The translations under genes were made by a program, and so were the position numbers. Below are positions 7,624 through 15,875 of a DNA stretch of 53,975 nt, piece by piece. Positions within the stretch are counted from its first letter, which is position 1. Every line of letters begins with the position of its first letter. The stretch is from MED-G116 sp038107835 (GTDB lineage Bacteria > Pseudomonadota > Alphaproteobacteria > Puniceispirillales > Puniceispirillaceae), in assembly GCA_038107835.1 (NCBI GenBank), contig JAYNHH010000015.1, positions 1 to 53,975 on the forward strand, read 5' to 3'. The notes below the pieces were generated by a model, which saw only the letters and a program-made list of their open reading frames with translations, was not told the origin of the DNA and did no database searches.

Positions 7624-8509
7624 CGGTGAACAGGCCGGTATGACGCCGCGGGATTATTTTCTCTATGCCGTCATGGTGTTCGGCTGGTCGACAAGCTGGA
7701 TCATGCTGAAACAGCAGCTTGGCGTTGTTGCGCCCGAAGTGTCGCTGTTCTGGCGTTATCTGGCTGCAGCGCTGCTGATGTTCGGTCTGTCTGCGGTGCT
7801 GAGGCAGCGGCTGCGCTTTGCGGCCCATGATCATCTTCGTTTTCTTGCACTTGGCCTTTGTCTGTTCTCGGCCAATTTCCTGCTGTTCTACTACGCTGGC
7901 AGTTACGGTGCTTCCGGCCTGCTTGCCGTGGTGTTCTCCACCGCCTCGCTGATCATTGTTCTGATGGTGGCGCTGATTTCGCGGCAGATGCCGAAATGGA
8001 TGCATCTGTTGGCTGCAGTGATTGGCATTTCTGGCGTTCTGCTGCTCTATCTGCCAGAATTGCGGGCGTCGGAGACAGCGCTTGTCAGCCTTGGCCTGTG
8101 CCTCGCCGGGACATTGTTTTTCAGCACTGGCAATCTTGTCTCGGCAGCAACCCAGCGGGCCGGTCTTCCGGTGATGGGGGCAAGCACGTGGGGAATGGCC
8201 TATGGTACGGGGTTGCTGGGATTGTTTGCATTGGCCAATGGCAGCCCGTTCATCATCGAGTTCACGCCTGTCTATCTGCTGTCACTTGCGTGGCTGGTTG
8301 TCATCTCGTCGGTGATTACCTTTGCCTGTTATCTCACGCTGGTTGGCCGGATTGGGCCGGGCCGGGCCGGCTATGCCACGGTGATGTTTCCGGCCTTTGC
8401 CCTGCTGATTTCAACCGCCTTTGAAAGCTATCAATGGAGCATATTTGCCCTTTTTGGTCTGGCACTTGTTGTGACTGGCAACATCATCATGGTGCGCTCA
8501 CGCAGCTGA
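7610..8509 (+). CDS. EamA/DMT-family transporter
   Basis: 299 aa inner-membrane transporter with ten predicted helices in two EamA repeats. The first repeat starts YFLYAVMVFGWSTSWIMLKQQLG, and the last helix is IFALFGLALVVTGNIIMV. The start is uncertain: ATG at 7610 (overlapping the cupin gene by 14 bases) or ATG at 7640. The frame reaches back to 7589. It is the last gene of the Lin0512 operon and is most simply the exporter or importer of the compound handled by that operon. It converges on the DUF3429 gene with an 18-base gap. Substrate unknown. Confidence 0.82.
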   Translation: MTQPDGEQAGMTPRDYFLYAVMVFGWSTSWIMLKQQLGVVAPEVSLFWRYLAAALLMFGLSAVLRQRLRFAAHDHLRFLALGLCLFSANFLLFYYAGSYGASGLLAVVFSTASLIIVLMVALISRQMPKWMHLLAAVIGISGVLLLYLPELRASETALVSLGLCLAGTLFFSTGNLVSAATQRAGLPVMGASTWGMAYGTGLLGLFALANGSPFIIEFTPVYLLSLAWLVVISSVITFACYLTLVGRIGPGRAGYATVMFPAFALLISTAFESYQWSIFALFGLALVVTGNIIMVRSRS

Positions 8510-8527
8510 CACCCGCGTCACCGGCAG

Positions 8528-8980
8528 TCAGGAAATGGCCGGTGCAAATGCGGTAAACAGCAGGCCGACAACCGCGCCAGCCGTCAGAATGTGCCGCAGC
8601 CGCATATACCATGCTGGCAGCAAGCCACGCTGGAAGGCCTGTCTGTCGACTGACCAGGCAAGGGTGAAAGCGGGGACCAGCGCCAACATGCTCAACCGGA
8701 CATCCAGCAGGCTGACCGCCGCCCATGCCAGCAGCGCCGGCGTGACCGACCAGGAAAACCAATAGACATGACGGCCATCCTGCATTGCCAGCCCCCAATG
8801 AATGGCTCCCACAAAGCTGAGGATGACAGCGCCGTAATTTGCCGCGCCGATCAGCCCATAGGCGGCGAGCATCGGCGTGCTGCCATGCGCCGCGGCGGCA
8901 CAGATGGCAAAGGGTACAAGGCCACCATAGCCAAGCCAGACAGCCAGATCTGGCGCGTCCTGTTGCTGTTGATCAGTCAT
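8528..8980 (-). CDS. DUF3429-family membrane protein
   Basis: 150 aa with five hydrophobic segments. The AVILSFVGAIHWGLAM segment near residues 50-66 is the hallmark of the DUF3429 family, and a conserved Trp-Ser/Pro-Ala stretch follows (YWFSWSVTPALLAW). Function of the family is unknown to me. Its ATG overlaps the TGA of the upstream EamA gene (8977-8980), so it is translated from the same minus-strand transcript, after the PhyH and EamA genes. Confidence 0.75.
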   Translation of the reverse strand: MTDQQQQDAPDLAVWLGYGGLVPFAICAAAAHGSTPMLAAYGLIGAANYGAVILSFVGAIHWGLAMQDGRHVYWFSWSVTPALLAWAAVSLLDVRLSMLALVPAFTLAWSVDRQAFQRGLLPAWYMRLRHILTAGAVVGLLFTAFAPAIS

Positions 8981-9873
8981 TTTACTCTCCCATTTTGCAG
9001 GCTATCATGCCTGCGTGTCTCACGACTGGTCAATGCCAGCAGCGCCACCGCCGCCAGCACCACGCTGCCGCCAGCGATCTCCAGCCGGCTCATCGCCTCA
9101 CCAAGGAACAGCCACGGCCATACCGGACCCAACACGCTTTCAATCAGAACCAGCAGACTGACCTCGGCCGCCGGCACATAGGATGTCCCCCAGGTCACAA
9201 AGGCGATGCCAATGCCGATGGTGAAAGCGCCCATGAACAGCGTCATTCCCAGATCATAGGTCGAAATGGCAAGGCCATCACCGACAATCAATGCCGCAAG
9301 CGCTCCCATGCCGCCGGCAAAAAGCCCACCGCAAAAGGTGCCGCCAAGCACGTCATCACGTTTGCTCCTGCGGGCCAGAACAAGCATCACGGCAAAGGCC
9401 AGCGCCGATGCAAGGGCCACCAGATTACCGGCGGTCCGGCCCATTTCCCAGCCATCCCCAAGCATCACGCCGACACCGATCAGCGCGGCGACCATTGCCC
9501 ACCAGGTAAAGGAGTGTGGTTTCTCACCAATCCAGACCCAGCCAATTATGGCTGCCAGAAAGGGCGATGTCGTCAGCAGGAACAGCGTTGAGGCGACAGA
9601 GGTCATCAGCATGGCAAAGACATAGGTGATAAAGGCAATGCCAAGCGCCAGCCCCATCAGCGCGTCGGTGCGGTCAAGGCTCGCCAGAAAGGCTGCGGGG
9701 GATGAGCGGCGGCGCAGACAGGCGACAGTGCCGACAATCAGCACCAGCCCGATCGAGCGGTAGAACAGGATGAGCGGGCCATCTGTTGTGTCCAGAAGCC
9801 GCATCATCAGCCCGACAAAACTCATACAGCTTCCGCCAAGCAGGATCAGCAGCATTGCTGCATTTTTCGTCAT
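8977..9873 (-). CDS. EamA/DMT-family transporter
   Basis: 298 aa with about ten membrane helices in two repeats (first repeat about 5-130, second about 150-290). The segment VLIESVLGPVWPWLFLGEAMS near residue 240 is the typical conserved end of EamA domains. The start is ATG at 9873; an extra TTG codon just upstream at 9876 is less likely. It sits between PhyH (47 bases upstream) and DUF3429 (overlapping), all on the minus strand. It differs clearly from the EamA copy at 7610, so the two are not a recent duplication. Substrate unknown. Confidence 0.82.
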   Translation of the reverse strand: MTKNAAMLLILLGGSCMSFVGLMMRLLDTTDGPLILFYRSIGLVLIVGTVACLRRRSSPAAFLASLDRTDALMGLALGIAFITYVFAMLMTSVASTLFLLTTSPFLAAIIGWVWIGEKPHSFTWWAMVAALIGVGVMLGDGWEMGRTAGNLVALASALAFAVMLVLARRSKRDDVLGGTFCGGLFAGGMGALAALIVGDGLAISTYDLGMTLFMGAFTIGIGIAFVTWGTSYVPAAEVSLLVLIESVLGPVWPWLFLGEAMSRLEIAGGSVVLAAVALLALTSRETRRHDSLQNGRVK

Positions 9874-9923
9874 CAAATTGTTTCCACAATGTCAGCCCGG
9901 AATGATCCGCGGCTTTTTGTTGC

Positions 9924-10796
9924 CTAGGCCTTTACCTTGTCCTGTTGGCCAAAGAAAGAGGCTTCCTTTGGATATTCCGGCAAGTCCATCTCATAGGGTG
10001 TGCAGCGGACCCGGCCGGTATGGCGCCCACGCATGATGTCCCCGTCATAGACATGCGGGATTGGGTTGGGTGACAGGGGTACCGCATCCTCGGCCACATA
10101 GGTGACGATGAACAGGCTGCGTGGGGCGTTGGTCATGTTTGGTAGCGAGGCATGCAGCAGGCGTGAATGCATCAGGCAGGCGGAGCCTGCTTTGCCGGTA
10201 CAGCTGACCGATGCGTCGCGCAGCCCTTCCTCCATCTCCGGATCAACGGCACCAGTAAAAACGCCGTCATGCCATAATGTGTGGATCTTGCCCCTGTGGC
10301 TTCCTGGCACCACCTCGAGCGGCCCATTGTCGGGCGTGACGTCATCGAGAAAGATCAGCACGGTCATAACATTGTCGTTTGAATGCGGTTCAAAAGGGAA
10401 ATCCTGATGATATTTGACCGCCGTTCCCGATCCAGGGAGTTTCAGATTGACCTTGGTCGCTACCAGCTTGATGTTCGGGCCGAAGATTTCCGCCGTCAGG
10501 TCGAGGGCGGCATTGTCACGGGTTACGGCCAGATAGCTGTCGGACACCTCGATTGGCGAGGAAATGCGGCGTAGCGCGGGCGTCTCCGGGGAATGGGTTC
10601 TGGGCTCGACGTCAAACCGGGGGCGGCCATCCATGATTTCACCAAAATTGCTGTCATGCTGGCGTGACTCATCAACCCAGCGCCGCAGCTGGTCGTTCAG
10701 CGCCGCCAGCTGATCAGCGGTGATGGCATTTTCCATCAGAACATAGCCGTCATTCTCAAAGCTGGTGACATAACCTGTGAGATCATTCCTTTGCAT
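9924..10796 (-). CDS. PhyH-family Fe(II)/2-oxoglutarate dioxygenase
   Basis: 290 aa phytanoyl-CoA dioxygenase (PhyH) family enzyme. The iron triad is visible as His130-x-Asp132 in KYHQDFPF and His215 in LLHASLPN, and Arg226 in NAPRSLFI is positioned to bind 2-oxoglutarate. A GPLEVVPGSHRGK motif lies between them, as in hydroxylases of this family. Such enzymes hydroxylate small molecules such as amino-acid derivatives, phosphonates or lipids; the substrate here is not determined. It is the first gene of a minus-strand operon with an EamA transporter and DUF3429, which may move the substrate or product. It is divergent from the nuo operon. Confidence 0.85.
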   Translation of the reverse strand: MQRNDLTGYVTSFENDGYVLMENAITADQLAALNDQLRRWVDESRQHDSNFGEIMDGRPRFDVEPRTHSPETPALRRISSPIEVSDSYLAVTRDNAALDLTAEIFGPNIKLVATKVNLKLPGSGTAVKYHQDFPFEPHSNDNVMTVLIFLDDVTPDNGPLEVVPGSHRGKIHTLWHDGVFTGAVDPEMEEGLRDASVSCTGKAGSACLMHSRLLHASLPNMTNAPRSLFIVTYVAEDAVPLSPNPIPHVYDGDIMRGRHTGRVRCTPYEMDLPEYPKEASFFGQQDKVKA

Positions 10797-11102
10797 TGAC
10801 CTGAATCCACTTCCATTCGCCTAGTCCGTCCCCGTGAAACGGGACACTCATTCCTTCGTCAAAAAAACCGAAGCAGAATTGTTTTCCCCCGTAAATCAAA
10901 TTTTTTATCGGCGGCTGAAATTTGCCTGTTTGCCGGCTATGACCCGGCGAATCATGGGTTGAGTGGCGGGCTGTATGCAAACTGGCTGGGATGGCGCGGC
11001 AAATGCGCCCAATTATGGCAGAAACTAAGGCTCTTGGGGTTGCTTTTGCGGCGGTGCTGGATTAATCAAACGGGGATTATAGCAAGTCCGCGGGAGAGTC
11101 AG
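10797..11102. other. divergent spacer between PhyH and nuoA
   Basis: 306 bases without a convincing gene. It should carry both the phyH promoter and the promoter of the long nuo transcript. The A/T-rich part lies at 10860-10905. An ORF on the plus strand through 10959-11102 is only an upstream extension of nuoA: it is poorly conserved in character and not needed for a normal-length NuoA. Confidence 0.6.
11040..11068 (+). promoter_or_regulatory. possible sigma70-type promoter of the nuo operon
   Basis: TTGCTT at 11040-11045 and TAATCA at 11063-11068 are 17 bases apart. The match to consensus is partial, and it stands 34 bases before the GTG of nuoA. Offered as a candidate only. Confidence 0.25.
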
Positions 11103-11468
11103 GTGCCGGAGTTTCTATCCGAATATCTACCAATCGCCATTTTCTTTGCGATTGCGGTGGGTTTGTCCGCGGCTTTTGTGGCCACAGCGTTCATTTTCGG
11201 CAATCAGCGGCCGGATGAGGAAAAGATGGCCGCCTACGAATGTGGCTTTGACGCGTTTGAGGACTCACGGCGGCAGTTTGACGTGCGTTTCTACCTCGTC
11301 GCGATCCTGTTTATCATTTTTGATCTGGAAGTTGCCTTCCTGTTCCCATGGGCCGTCTCGCTTGGCGGGATCGGGTTGTTTGGTTTCTGGTCGATGATGG
11401 TGTTTCTTGCCGTGCTGACAATTGGCTTCATCTATGAATGGAAAAAAGGGGCTCTGGAATGGGAGTGA
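11103..11468 (+). CDS. nuoA: NADH-quinone oxidoreductase subunit A
   Basis: 121 aa membrane subunit of complex I (NDH-1), three transmembrane helices. Conserved motifs are YECGFDAF with the loop cysteine, DVRFYLVAILFIIFDLEVAFLFPWAV, and a C-terminal IGFIYEWKKGALEW. The frame is open back to an ATG at 10959, but that would add 48 non-homologous residues. GTG at 11103 gives the normal length and has GGGAGAG four bases upstream, so I use it. First gene of the complete nuoA-N operon. Its end overlaps nuoB by ten bases. Confidence 0.95.
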   Translation: MPEFLSEYLPIAIFFAIAVGLSAAFVATAFIFGNQRPDEEKMAAYECGFDAFEDSRRQFDVRFYLVAILFIIFDLEVAFLFPWAVSLGGIGLFGFWSMMVFLAVLTIGFIYEWKKGALEWE

Positions 11469-12007
11469 TTGACCCATATACCGCACCGCCGATCCCGCAG
11501 GGACCAGATCAGGATGCGATCCTGAAGGCCGTTGGCGATGAAATCACCAACCGTGGTTTCGTCATTGCCAAGGCCGACAAGCTGTTCAACTGGGCGCGCT
11601 CTGGATCACTATGGCCGATGACTTTCGGGCTTGCCTGCTGTGCCGTTGAAATGATGCATTCCGCCGCCAGCCGTTATGACATGGATCGCTATGGCATGCT
11701 GTTCAGGCCCAGCCCGCGGCAATCGGATGTGATGATTGTTGCCGGTACGCTGACCAACAAGATGGCGCCGGCGCTGCGCCGCGTCTACGACCAGATGCCG
11801 GAACCGCGCTGGGTGCTGTCGATGGGATCATGCGCCAATGGTGGCGGTTATTATCACTATTCCTATGCGGTGGTCCGCGGGTGCGATCGGATTGTGCCGG
11901 TGGATGTCTATGTTCCCGGCTGTCCGCCAACCGCTGAGGCACTGATCTATGGTCTGCTGCAACTGCAAAAGAAAATCCGGCGCACGGCGACAATCGCCAG
12001 AACATAA
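11459..12007 (+). CDS. nuoB: NADH-quinone oxidoreductase subunit B
   Basis: 182 aa peripheral subunit that holds iron-sulfur cluster N2, the last electron donor to quinone. The four ligands are all present: adjacent Cys60 and Cys61 in FGLACCAVEM, Cys125 in MGSCANGGG and Cys155 in VPGCPPT. The ATG at 11459 is preferred over an in-frame ATG at 11438 because the shorter form has the usual N-terminus; it overlaps nuoA. An 89-base spacer separates it from nuoC, the widest gap in the operon. Confidence 0.96.
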   Translation: MGVIDPYTAPPIPQGPDQDAILKAVGDEITNRGFVIAKADKLFNWARSGSLWPMTFGLACCAVEMMHSAASRYDMDRYGMLFRPSPRQSDVMIVAGTLTNKMAPALRRVYDQMPEPRWVLSMGSCANGGGYYHYSYAVVRGCDRIVPVDVYVPGCPPTAEALIYGLLQLQKKIRRTATIART

Positions 12008-12096
12008 GCGTCAATCACGTTCACCGGATCGGTTGTGCCGGTCTGGCTGATATCGAGACACAGGCAACATGATGTTGTTCACTCCAGGGGAAGCTA

Positions 12097-12756
12097 ATGG
12101 GTGAGATGGATCAAATCGAGGGTGGCCGGGCGGCAGATGCCGCGGCGTCGGCTTTGGACACCATGGTTGTGCATCTGCAGCATCTGCTGGGTGATGCCAT
12201 GGGTGACGCCGAAATTTCCGGTGGCCAGATCATCTTGCGGACGACTCCTTCGGCGTTGGTCAATCTGTTGACCAGCCTGCGCGACGACGTGGTGGCATCG
12301 TTCAACCAGCTCTCTGACCTCACGGCGGTTGATTACCCCGATAGGCCAGAGCGGTTCGAAATGGTGTATCAGCTGCTGTCGATGAAAAACAACATACGCC
12401 TGCGTGTTTTGATGCCGATCGATGAGGGGCAGGCGGTGCCATCGATCGTTGGACTTTTCAGCGCCGCCAACTGGGCAGAGCGAGAGGTCTGGGACATGTT
12501 TGGTATTTTCTTCGCTGGCCATCCCGACCTGCGTCGGTTGCTGACCGATTATGGCTTTGAGGGGCATCCGTTACGCAAGGATTTCCCGCTGACCGGTCAT
12601 GTTGAGGTGCGCTATGACGATACGCTGCGCCGCGTGGTCAATGAACCGGTCAGTCTGGTTCAGGAATTTCGTGATTTTGATTTCCTCAGCCCGTGGGAGG
12701 GTATGCAGGGTCAGATCGATGCCAGCCCTGCCGACAAAGCGGGCAAGGGCGAATAG
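12097..12756 (+). CDS. nuoC: NADH-quinone oxidoreductase subunit C
   Basis: 219 aa subunit of the complex I connecting arm (30-kDa subunit family). The signature AEREVWDMFGIFFAGHPDLRRLLTDYGF lies around residues 125-155, and the DFPLTGHVEVRYDD stretch follows. It is separate from nuoD, unlike the NuoCD fusion of enterobacteria. A short acidic/glycine-rich tail after FLSPWEG is normal for alphaproteobacteria. AGGAGA for nuoD begins at its stop codon. Confidence 0.95.
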   Translation: MGEMDQIEGGRAADAAASALDTMVVHLQHLLGDAMGDAEISGGQIILRTTPSALVNLLTSLRDDVVASFNQLSDLTAVDYPDRPERFEMVYQLLSMKNNIRLRVLMPIDEGQAVPSIVGLFSAANWAEREVWDMFGIFFAGHPDLRRLLTDYGFEGHPLRKDFPLTGHVEVRYDDTLRRVVNEPVSLVQEFRDFDFLSPWEGMQGQIDASPADKAGKGE

Positions 12757-12767
12757 GAGAGACGGCC

Positions 12768-13946
12768 ATGGCGGAAATGCAGATCAAGCCAATCACCATG
12801 AATTTCGGGCCGCAGCATCCAGCGGCGCATGGCGTGTTACGCCTCGTGCTGGAGATGGATGGCGAGGTGATCGAGCGCGCCGATCCGCATGTGGGTCTGC
12901 TGCATCGCGGCACCGAAAAGCTGATCGAACACAAGACCTATCTGCAGGCTTTACCCTATTTCGACCGGCTGGATTATGTCTCACCGATGAATCAGGAACA
13001 TGCCTGGGCGCTGTCGATTGAAAAATCACTCGGCATTACGGTGCCGCGCCGGGCACAATATATCCGTGTCCTGTATTGTGAGATTGGTCGTATTCTCAAT
13101 CACCTGCTGAATTTGACGACCTTTGCCATCGATGTTGGTGCGATGACGCCCCTGCTGTGGGGCTTTGAGGAACGCGAGCAGCTGATGGGCTTCTATGAGC
13201 GTGCCTGCGGGGCCCGCCTGCATGCGGCCTATTTCCGGCCCGGCGGGGTACATCAGGATTTGCCCGATGGTCTGCTTGACGAGATTTCCCAATGGGCGGC
13301 AAAATTTCCATCCTTCATTGATGATCTGGAAATGCTGTTGACTGACAACCGCATTTTCAAGCAGCGCACCGTTGATATTGGCGTGATCAGTGAGGACGAC
13401 GCACTTGATCTTGGCATGACCGGACCGTGCCTGCGCGCCTCCGGAATTGCCTGGGATCTGCGCAAAACACAGCCCTATGACGTCTATCCTGAAATGGAGT
13501 TCGACGTGCCGATCGGCAAGACCGGTGACTGCTATGCGCGCTACCTTGTCCGGGTTGAGGAAATGCGCCAGTCGCTGCGGATCATTGATCAGTGCATTGC
13601 CAAAATGCCGGAAGGCCCCGTTCTTGCCGAAAACAACAAGGTCACTCCGCCTAAGCGCGGCGAGATGAAGAATTCGATGGAAGCGCTGATCCATCATTTC
13701 AAGCTCTATACCGAGGGCTTTCATGTGCCCGAGGGCGAGAGCTACACCGCTGTTGAGGCACCGAAGGGTGAATTTGGCGTCTTTGTTGTGGCCGATGGGT
13801 CAAACCGGCCCTACCGCTGCAAGATCAGGGCCCCCGGATTTTATTTCATGGCAGCGGTGGATCATCTTTCGCGCGGCCATATGCTAGCAGACTCCGTGGC
13901 GATCATCGGATCGCTTGATGTTGTTTTTGGTGAGATTGACAGATGA
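12768..13946 (+). CDS. nuoD: NADH-quinone oxidoreductase subunit D
   Basis: 392 aa, 49-kDa subunit of complex I, forming with NuoB the quinone-binding cavity. Typical motifs are FGPQHPAAHGVLRL near the N-terminus, ERADPHVGLLHRGTEKLIE, and RCKIRAPGFYFMAAVDHLSRGHMLADSVAIIGSLDVVFGEIDR at the end (given here only as a region, residues about 345-392). An in-frame upstream ATG at 12693 lies inside nuoC and is rejected: ATG at 12768 has AGGAGA seven bases before it. Stop overlaps nuoE (ATGA). Confidence 0.96.
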   Translation: MAEMQIKPITMNFGPQHPAAHGVLRLVLEMDGEVIERADPHVGLLHRGTEKLIEHKTYLQALPYFDRLDYVSPMNQEHAWALSIEKSLGITVPRRAQYIRVLYCEIGRILNHLLNLTTFAIDVGAMTPLLWGFEEREQLMGFYERACGARLHAAYFRPGGVHQDLPDGLLDEISQWAAKFPSFIDDLEMLLTDNRIFKQRTVDIGVISEDDALDLGMTGPCLRASGIAWDLRKTQPYDVYPEMEFDVPIGKTGDCYARYLVRVEEMRQSLRIIDQCIAKMPEGPVLAENNKVTPPKRGEMKNSMEALIHHFKLYTEGFHVPEGESYTAVEAPKGEFGVFVVADGSNRPYRCKIRAPGFYFMAAVDHLSRGHMLADSVAIIGSLDVVFGEIDR

Positions 13947-14575
13947 GCATCGACGCCCGCATAGCAGACGAACAGCCTGACAGCTTCAAATTCTCAGCGG
14001 AGAATGAGAAAGAGATCAAGCGTATCGTGGCCAAATATCCCAAAGGCCGACAGGCCAGCGCGGTGATGCCGCTGCTTGACCTTGCCCAGCGTCAGCATGA
14101 CAATTGGATTCCAATGAAAGCCATTGAACTGATTGCAAAAAAGCTGGATATGGCTGAAATCAGGGTGCTTGAGGTCGCAACTTTTTACACGATGTTCAAC
14201 CTCAAGCCAGTGGGTAGATATTTCCTGCAGGCCTGTACGACAACTCCCTGCTGGCTGCGCGGGTCTGACGAGATGATGCGCTGCATCAAGGACCGTTATG
14301 CCATTGCCTCGGGTGAGACCTCGGAATGCGGCCGCTTCTCGCTGCTTGAGGTGGAATGTCTTGGTGCCTGTGTCAACGCGCCCATTCTGCAGGTAAATGA
14401 TGATTTCTATGAAGATCTCGACTATGCCACCACCGCTGCCCTGCTTGACTCGCTTGAGGCGGACGAGCCGCTTCCTGTCGGCTCGGTAACTGGTCGTTCG
14501 GGGTCTGAGGCAACAGGTGGGGCAACCAGCCTTGCGACGCTGAAACCGAAACAATCGGGAGTGGCCAATGCTTAA
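13943..14575 (+). CDS. nuoE: NADH-quinone oxidoreductase subunit E
   Basis: 210 aa, 24-kDa subunit with a thioredoxin-like 2Fe-2S domain (cluster N1a). Ligands are Cys98, Cys103, Cys139 and Cys143 (CTTTPC and CLGAC). The N-terminal helical part reads ATFYTMFNLKPVG near 80, as in the family. The last 40 residues are a low-complexity Gly/Ser/Thr tail, longer than in E. coli but common in alphaproteobacteria. ATGA overlap with nuoD, and the end overlaps nuoF by eight bases. Confidence 0.95.
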   Translation: MSIDARIADEQPDSFKFSAENEKEIKRIVAKYPKGRQASAVMPLLDLAQRQHDNWIPMKAIELIAKKLDMAEIRVLEVATFYTMFNLKPVGRYFLQACTTTPCWLRGSDEMMRCIKDRYAIASGETSECGRFSLLEVECLGACVNAPILQVNDDFYEDLDYATTAALLDSLEADEPLPVGSVTGRSGSEATGGATSLATLKPKQSGVANA

Positions 14576-15860
14576 GGATGCAGATCGTATTTTCACCAAC
14601 ATCTATGGGTGGGGTGATGCTGGTCTCAAGGGGGCCAGGAAGCGGGGTGACTGGTCGAATACGGCGAAGCTGCTCAAGCTGGGCCATGACGAGATCGTCG
14701 AGCGGATGAAGGCTTCTGGCCTGCGTGGACGGGGCGGCGCTGGCTTTCCGACCGGGCTGAAATGGTCTTTCATGCCCAAGGAAGTCAAGGGTCGTCCGCA
14801 TTACCTCGTCGTCAATGCCGATGAGTCCGAGCCAGGTACATGCAAGGACCGCGACATCATCCGCCATGAGCCACACAAGCTGCTTGAGGGCTGTGTGGTT
14901 GCTGGTTTTGCGATGCGGGCGCATGCCGCCTATATCTATATCCGCGGCGAGTTTGTGAATGAGGCGCGCCGCCTGCAGGCTGCAATTGACGAGGCGTATG
15001 ACGCTGGCCTGCTTGGTAAGAATGCTGCCAAATCGGGCTGGGATTTCGACATCTACCTGCATCGCGGGGCGGGTGCCTATATCTGCGGTGAGGAAACGGC
15101 GCTGCTGGAATCGCTTGAGGGCAAGAAGGGGCAGCCTCGTCTGAAGCCGCCATTTCCAGCTGGTGTTGGTCTTTATGGCTGTCCAACAACGGTCAATAAT
15201 GTCGAATCGATTGCTGTGGCGCCGACCATTCTGCGGCGGGGTGCCGACTGGTTCGCCGCTCTTGGCAAGAAAAACAACACCGGAACCAAGCTGTTCTGCA
15301 TTTCCGGGCATGTAAACAACCCGTGTAATGTTGAAGAGGAAATGGGCATCCCCTTGCGGGAACTGCTGGAAAAACACGCCGGTGGCGTTCGTGGCGGCTG
15401 GGATAATTTGCTTGCCGTCATTCCGGGTGGATCCTCAACACCCCTGATGCCGCGTGATGTCTGTGATGACATGACGATGGATTTCGATGCGCTCCGCGAG
15501 GCTGGTACCGGCCTTGGCACGGCGGGTATCATCGTCATGGATCGCAGCACGGATATCGTCAAGGCGATCGCCCGCCTGTCCTATTTCTACAAGCATGAAT
15601 CATGTGGCCAATGTACGCCCTGCCGTGAGGGTACAGGCTGGATGTGGCGGATGATGGAACGGCTTGTCCGCGGTGAGGCTGAATCGCATGAGATTGACAC
15701 GCTGGAACAGGTGACACGCCAGATTGAGGGACATACGATCTGCGCTCTCGGCGATGCCGCCGCCTGGCCAATTCAGGGGCTGATCAAGCATTTCAGACCG
15801 GAAATCGAACGGCGCATTGCCGCGCGTCATTCAGCTGACGCCGTCAATGCAGCTGAATAG
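14568..15860 (+). CDS. nuoF: NADH-quinone oxidoreductase subunit F (NADH-binding)
   Basis: 430 aa, 51-kDa subunit that binds NADH and FMN and cluster N3. The NADH/FMN motif GLRGRGGAGFPTGLKW is at 51-66, and a second glycine-rich loop, GAGAYICGEETALLESLEG, is at 168-186. The 4Fe-4S ligands are Cys346, Cys349, Cys352 (SCGQCTPCREGT) and Cys392. Length and order are normal. The start lies eight bases inside nuoE, so translation is coupled. Confidence 0.97.
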   Translation: MLKDADRIFTNIYGWGDAGLKGARKRGDWSNTAKLLKLGHDEIVERMKASGLRGRGGAGFPTGLKWSFMPKEVKGRPHYLVVNADESEPGTCKDRDIIRHEPHKLLEGCVVAGFAMRAHAAYIYIRGEFVNEARRLQAAIDEAYDAGLLGKNAAKSGWDFDIYLHRGAGAYICGEETALLESLEGKKGQPRLKPPFPAGVGLYGCPTTVNNVESIAVAPTILRRGADWFAALGKKNNTGTKLFCISGHVNNPCNVEEEMGIPLRELLEKHAGGVRGGWDNLLAVIPGGSSTPLMPRDVCDDMTMDFDALREAGTGLGTAGIIVMDRSTDIVKAIARLSYFYKHESCGQCTPCREGTGWMWRMMERLVRGEAESHEIDTLEQVTRQIEGHTICALGDAAAWPIQGLIKHFRPEIERRIAARHSADAVNAAE

Positions 15861-15875
15861 GGAGCCTAGAAACAG

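Noticed and set aside
10959..11102. 48-residue N-terminal extension of NuoA
   Set aside because: GTG at 11103 gives the normal 121-residue subunit and has a good ribosome-binding site; the extension has no NuoA character.
14373..15377. 334-residue minus-strand frame over nuoE and nuoF
   Set aside because: Shadow of the real genes; no recognisable domain and no ribosome-binding site.
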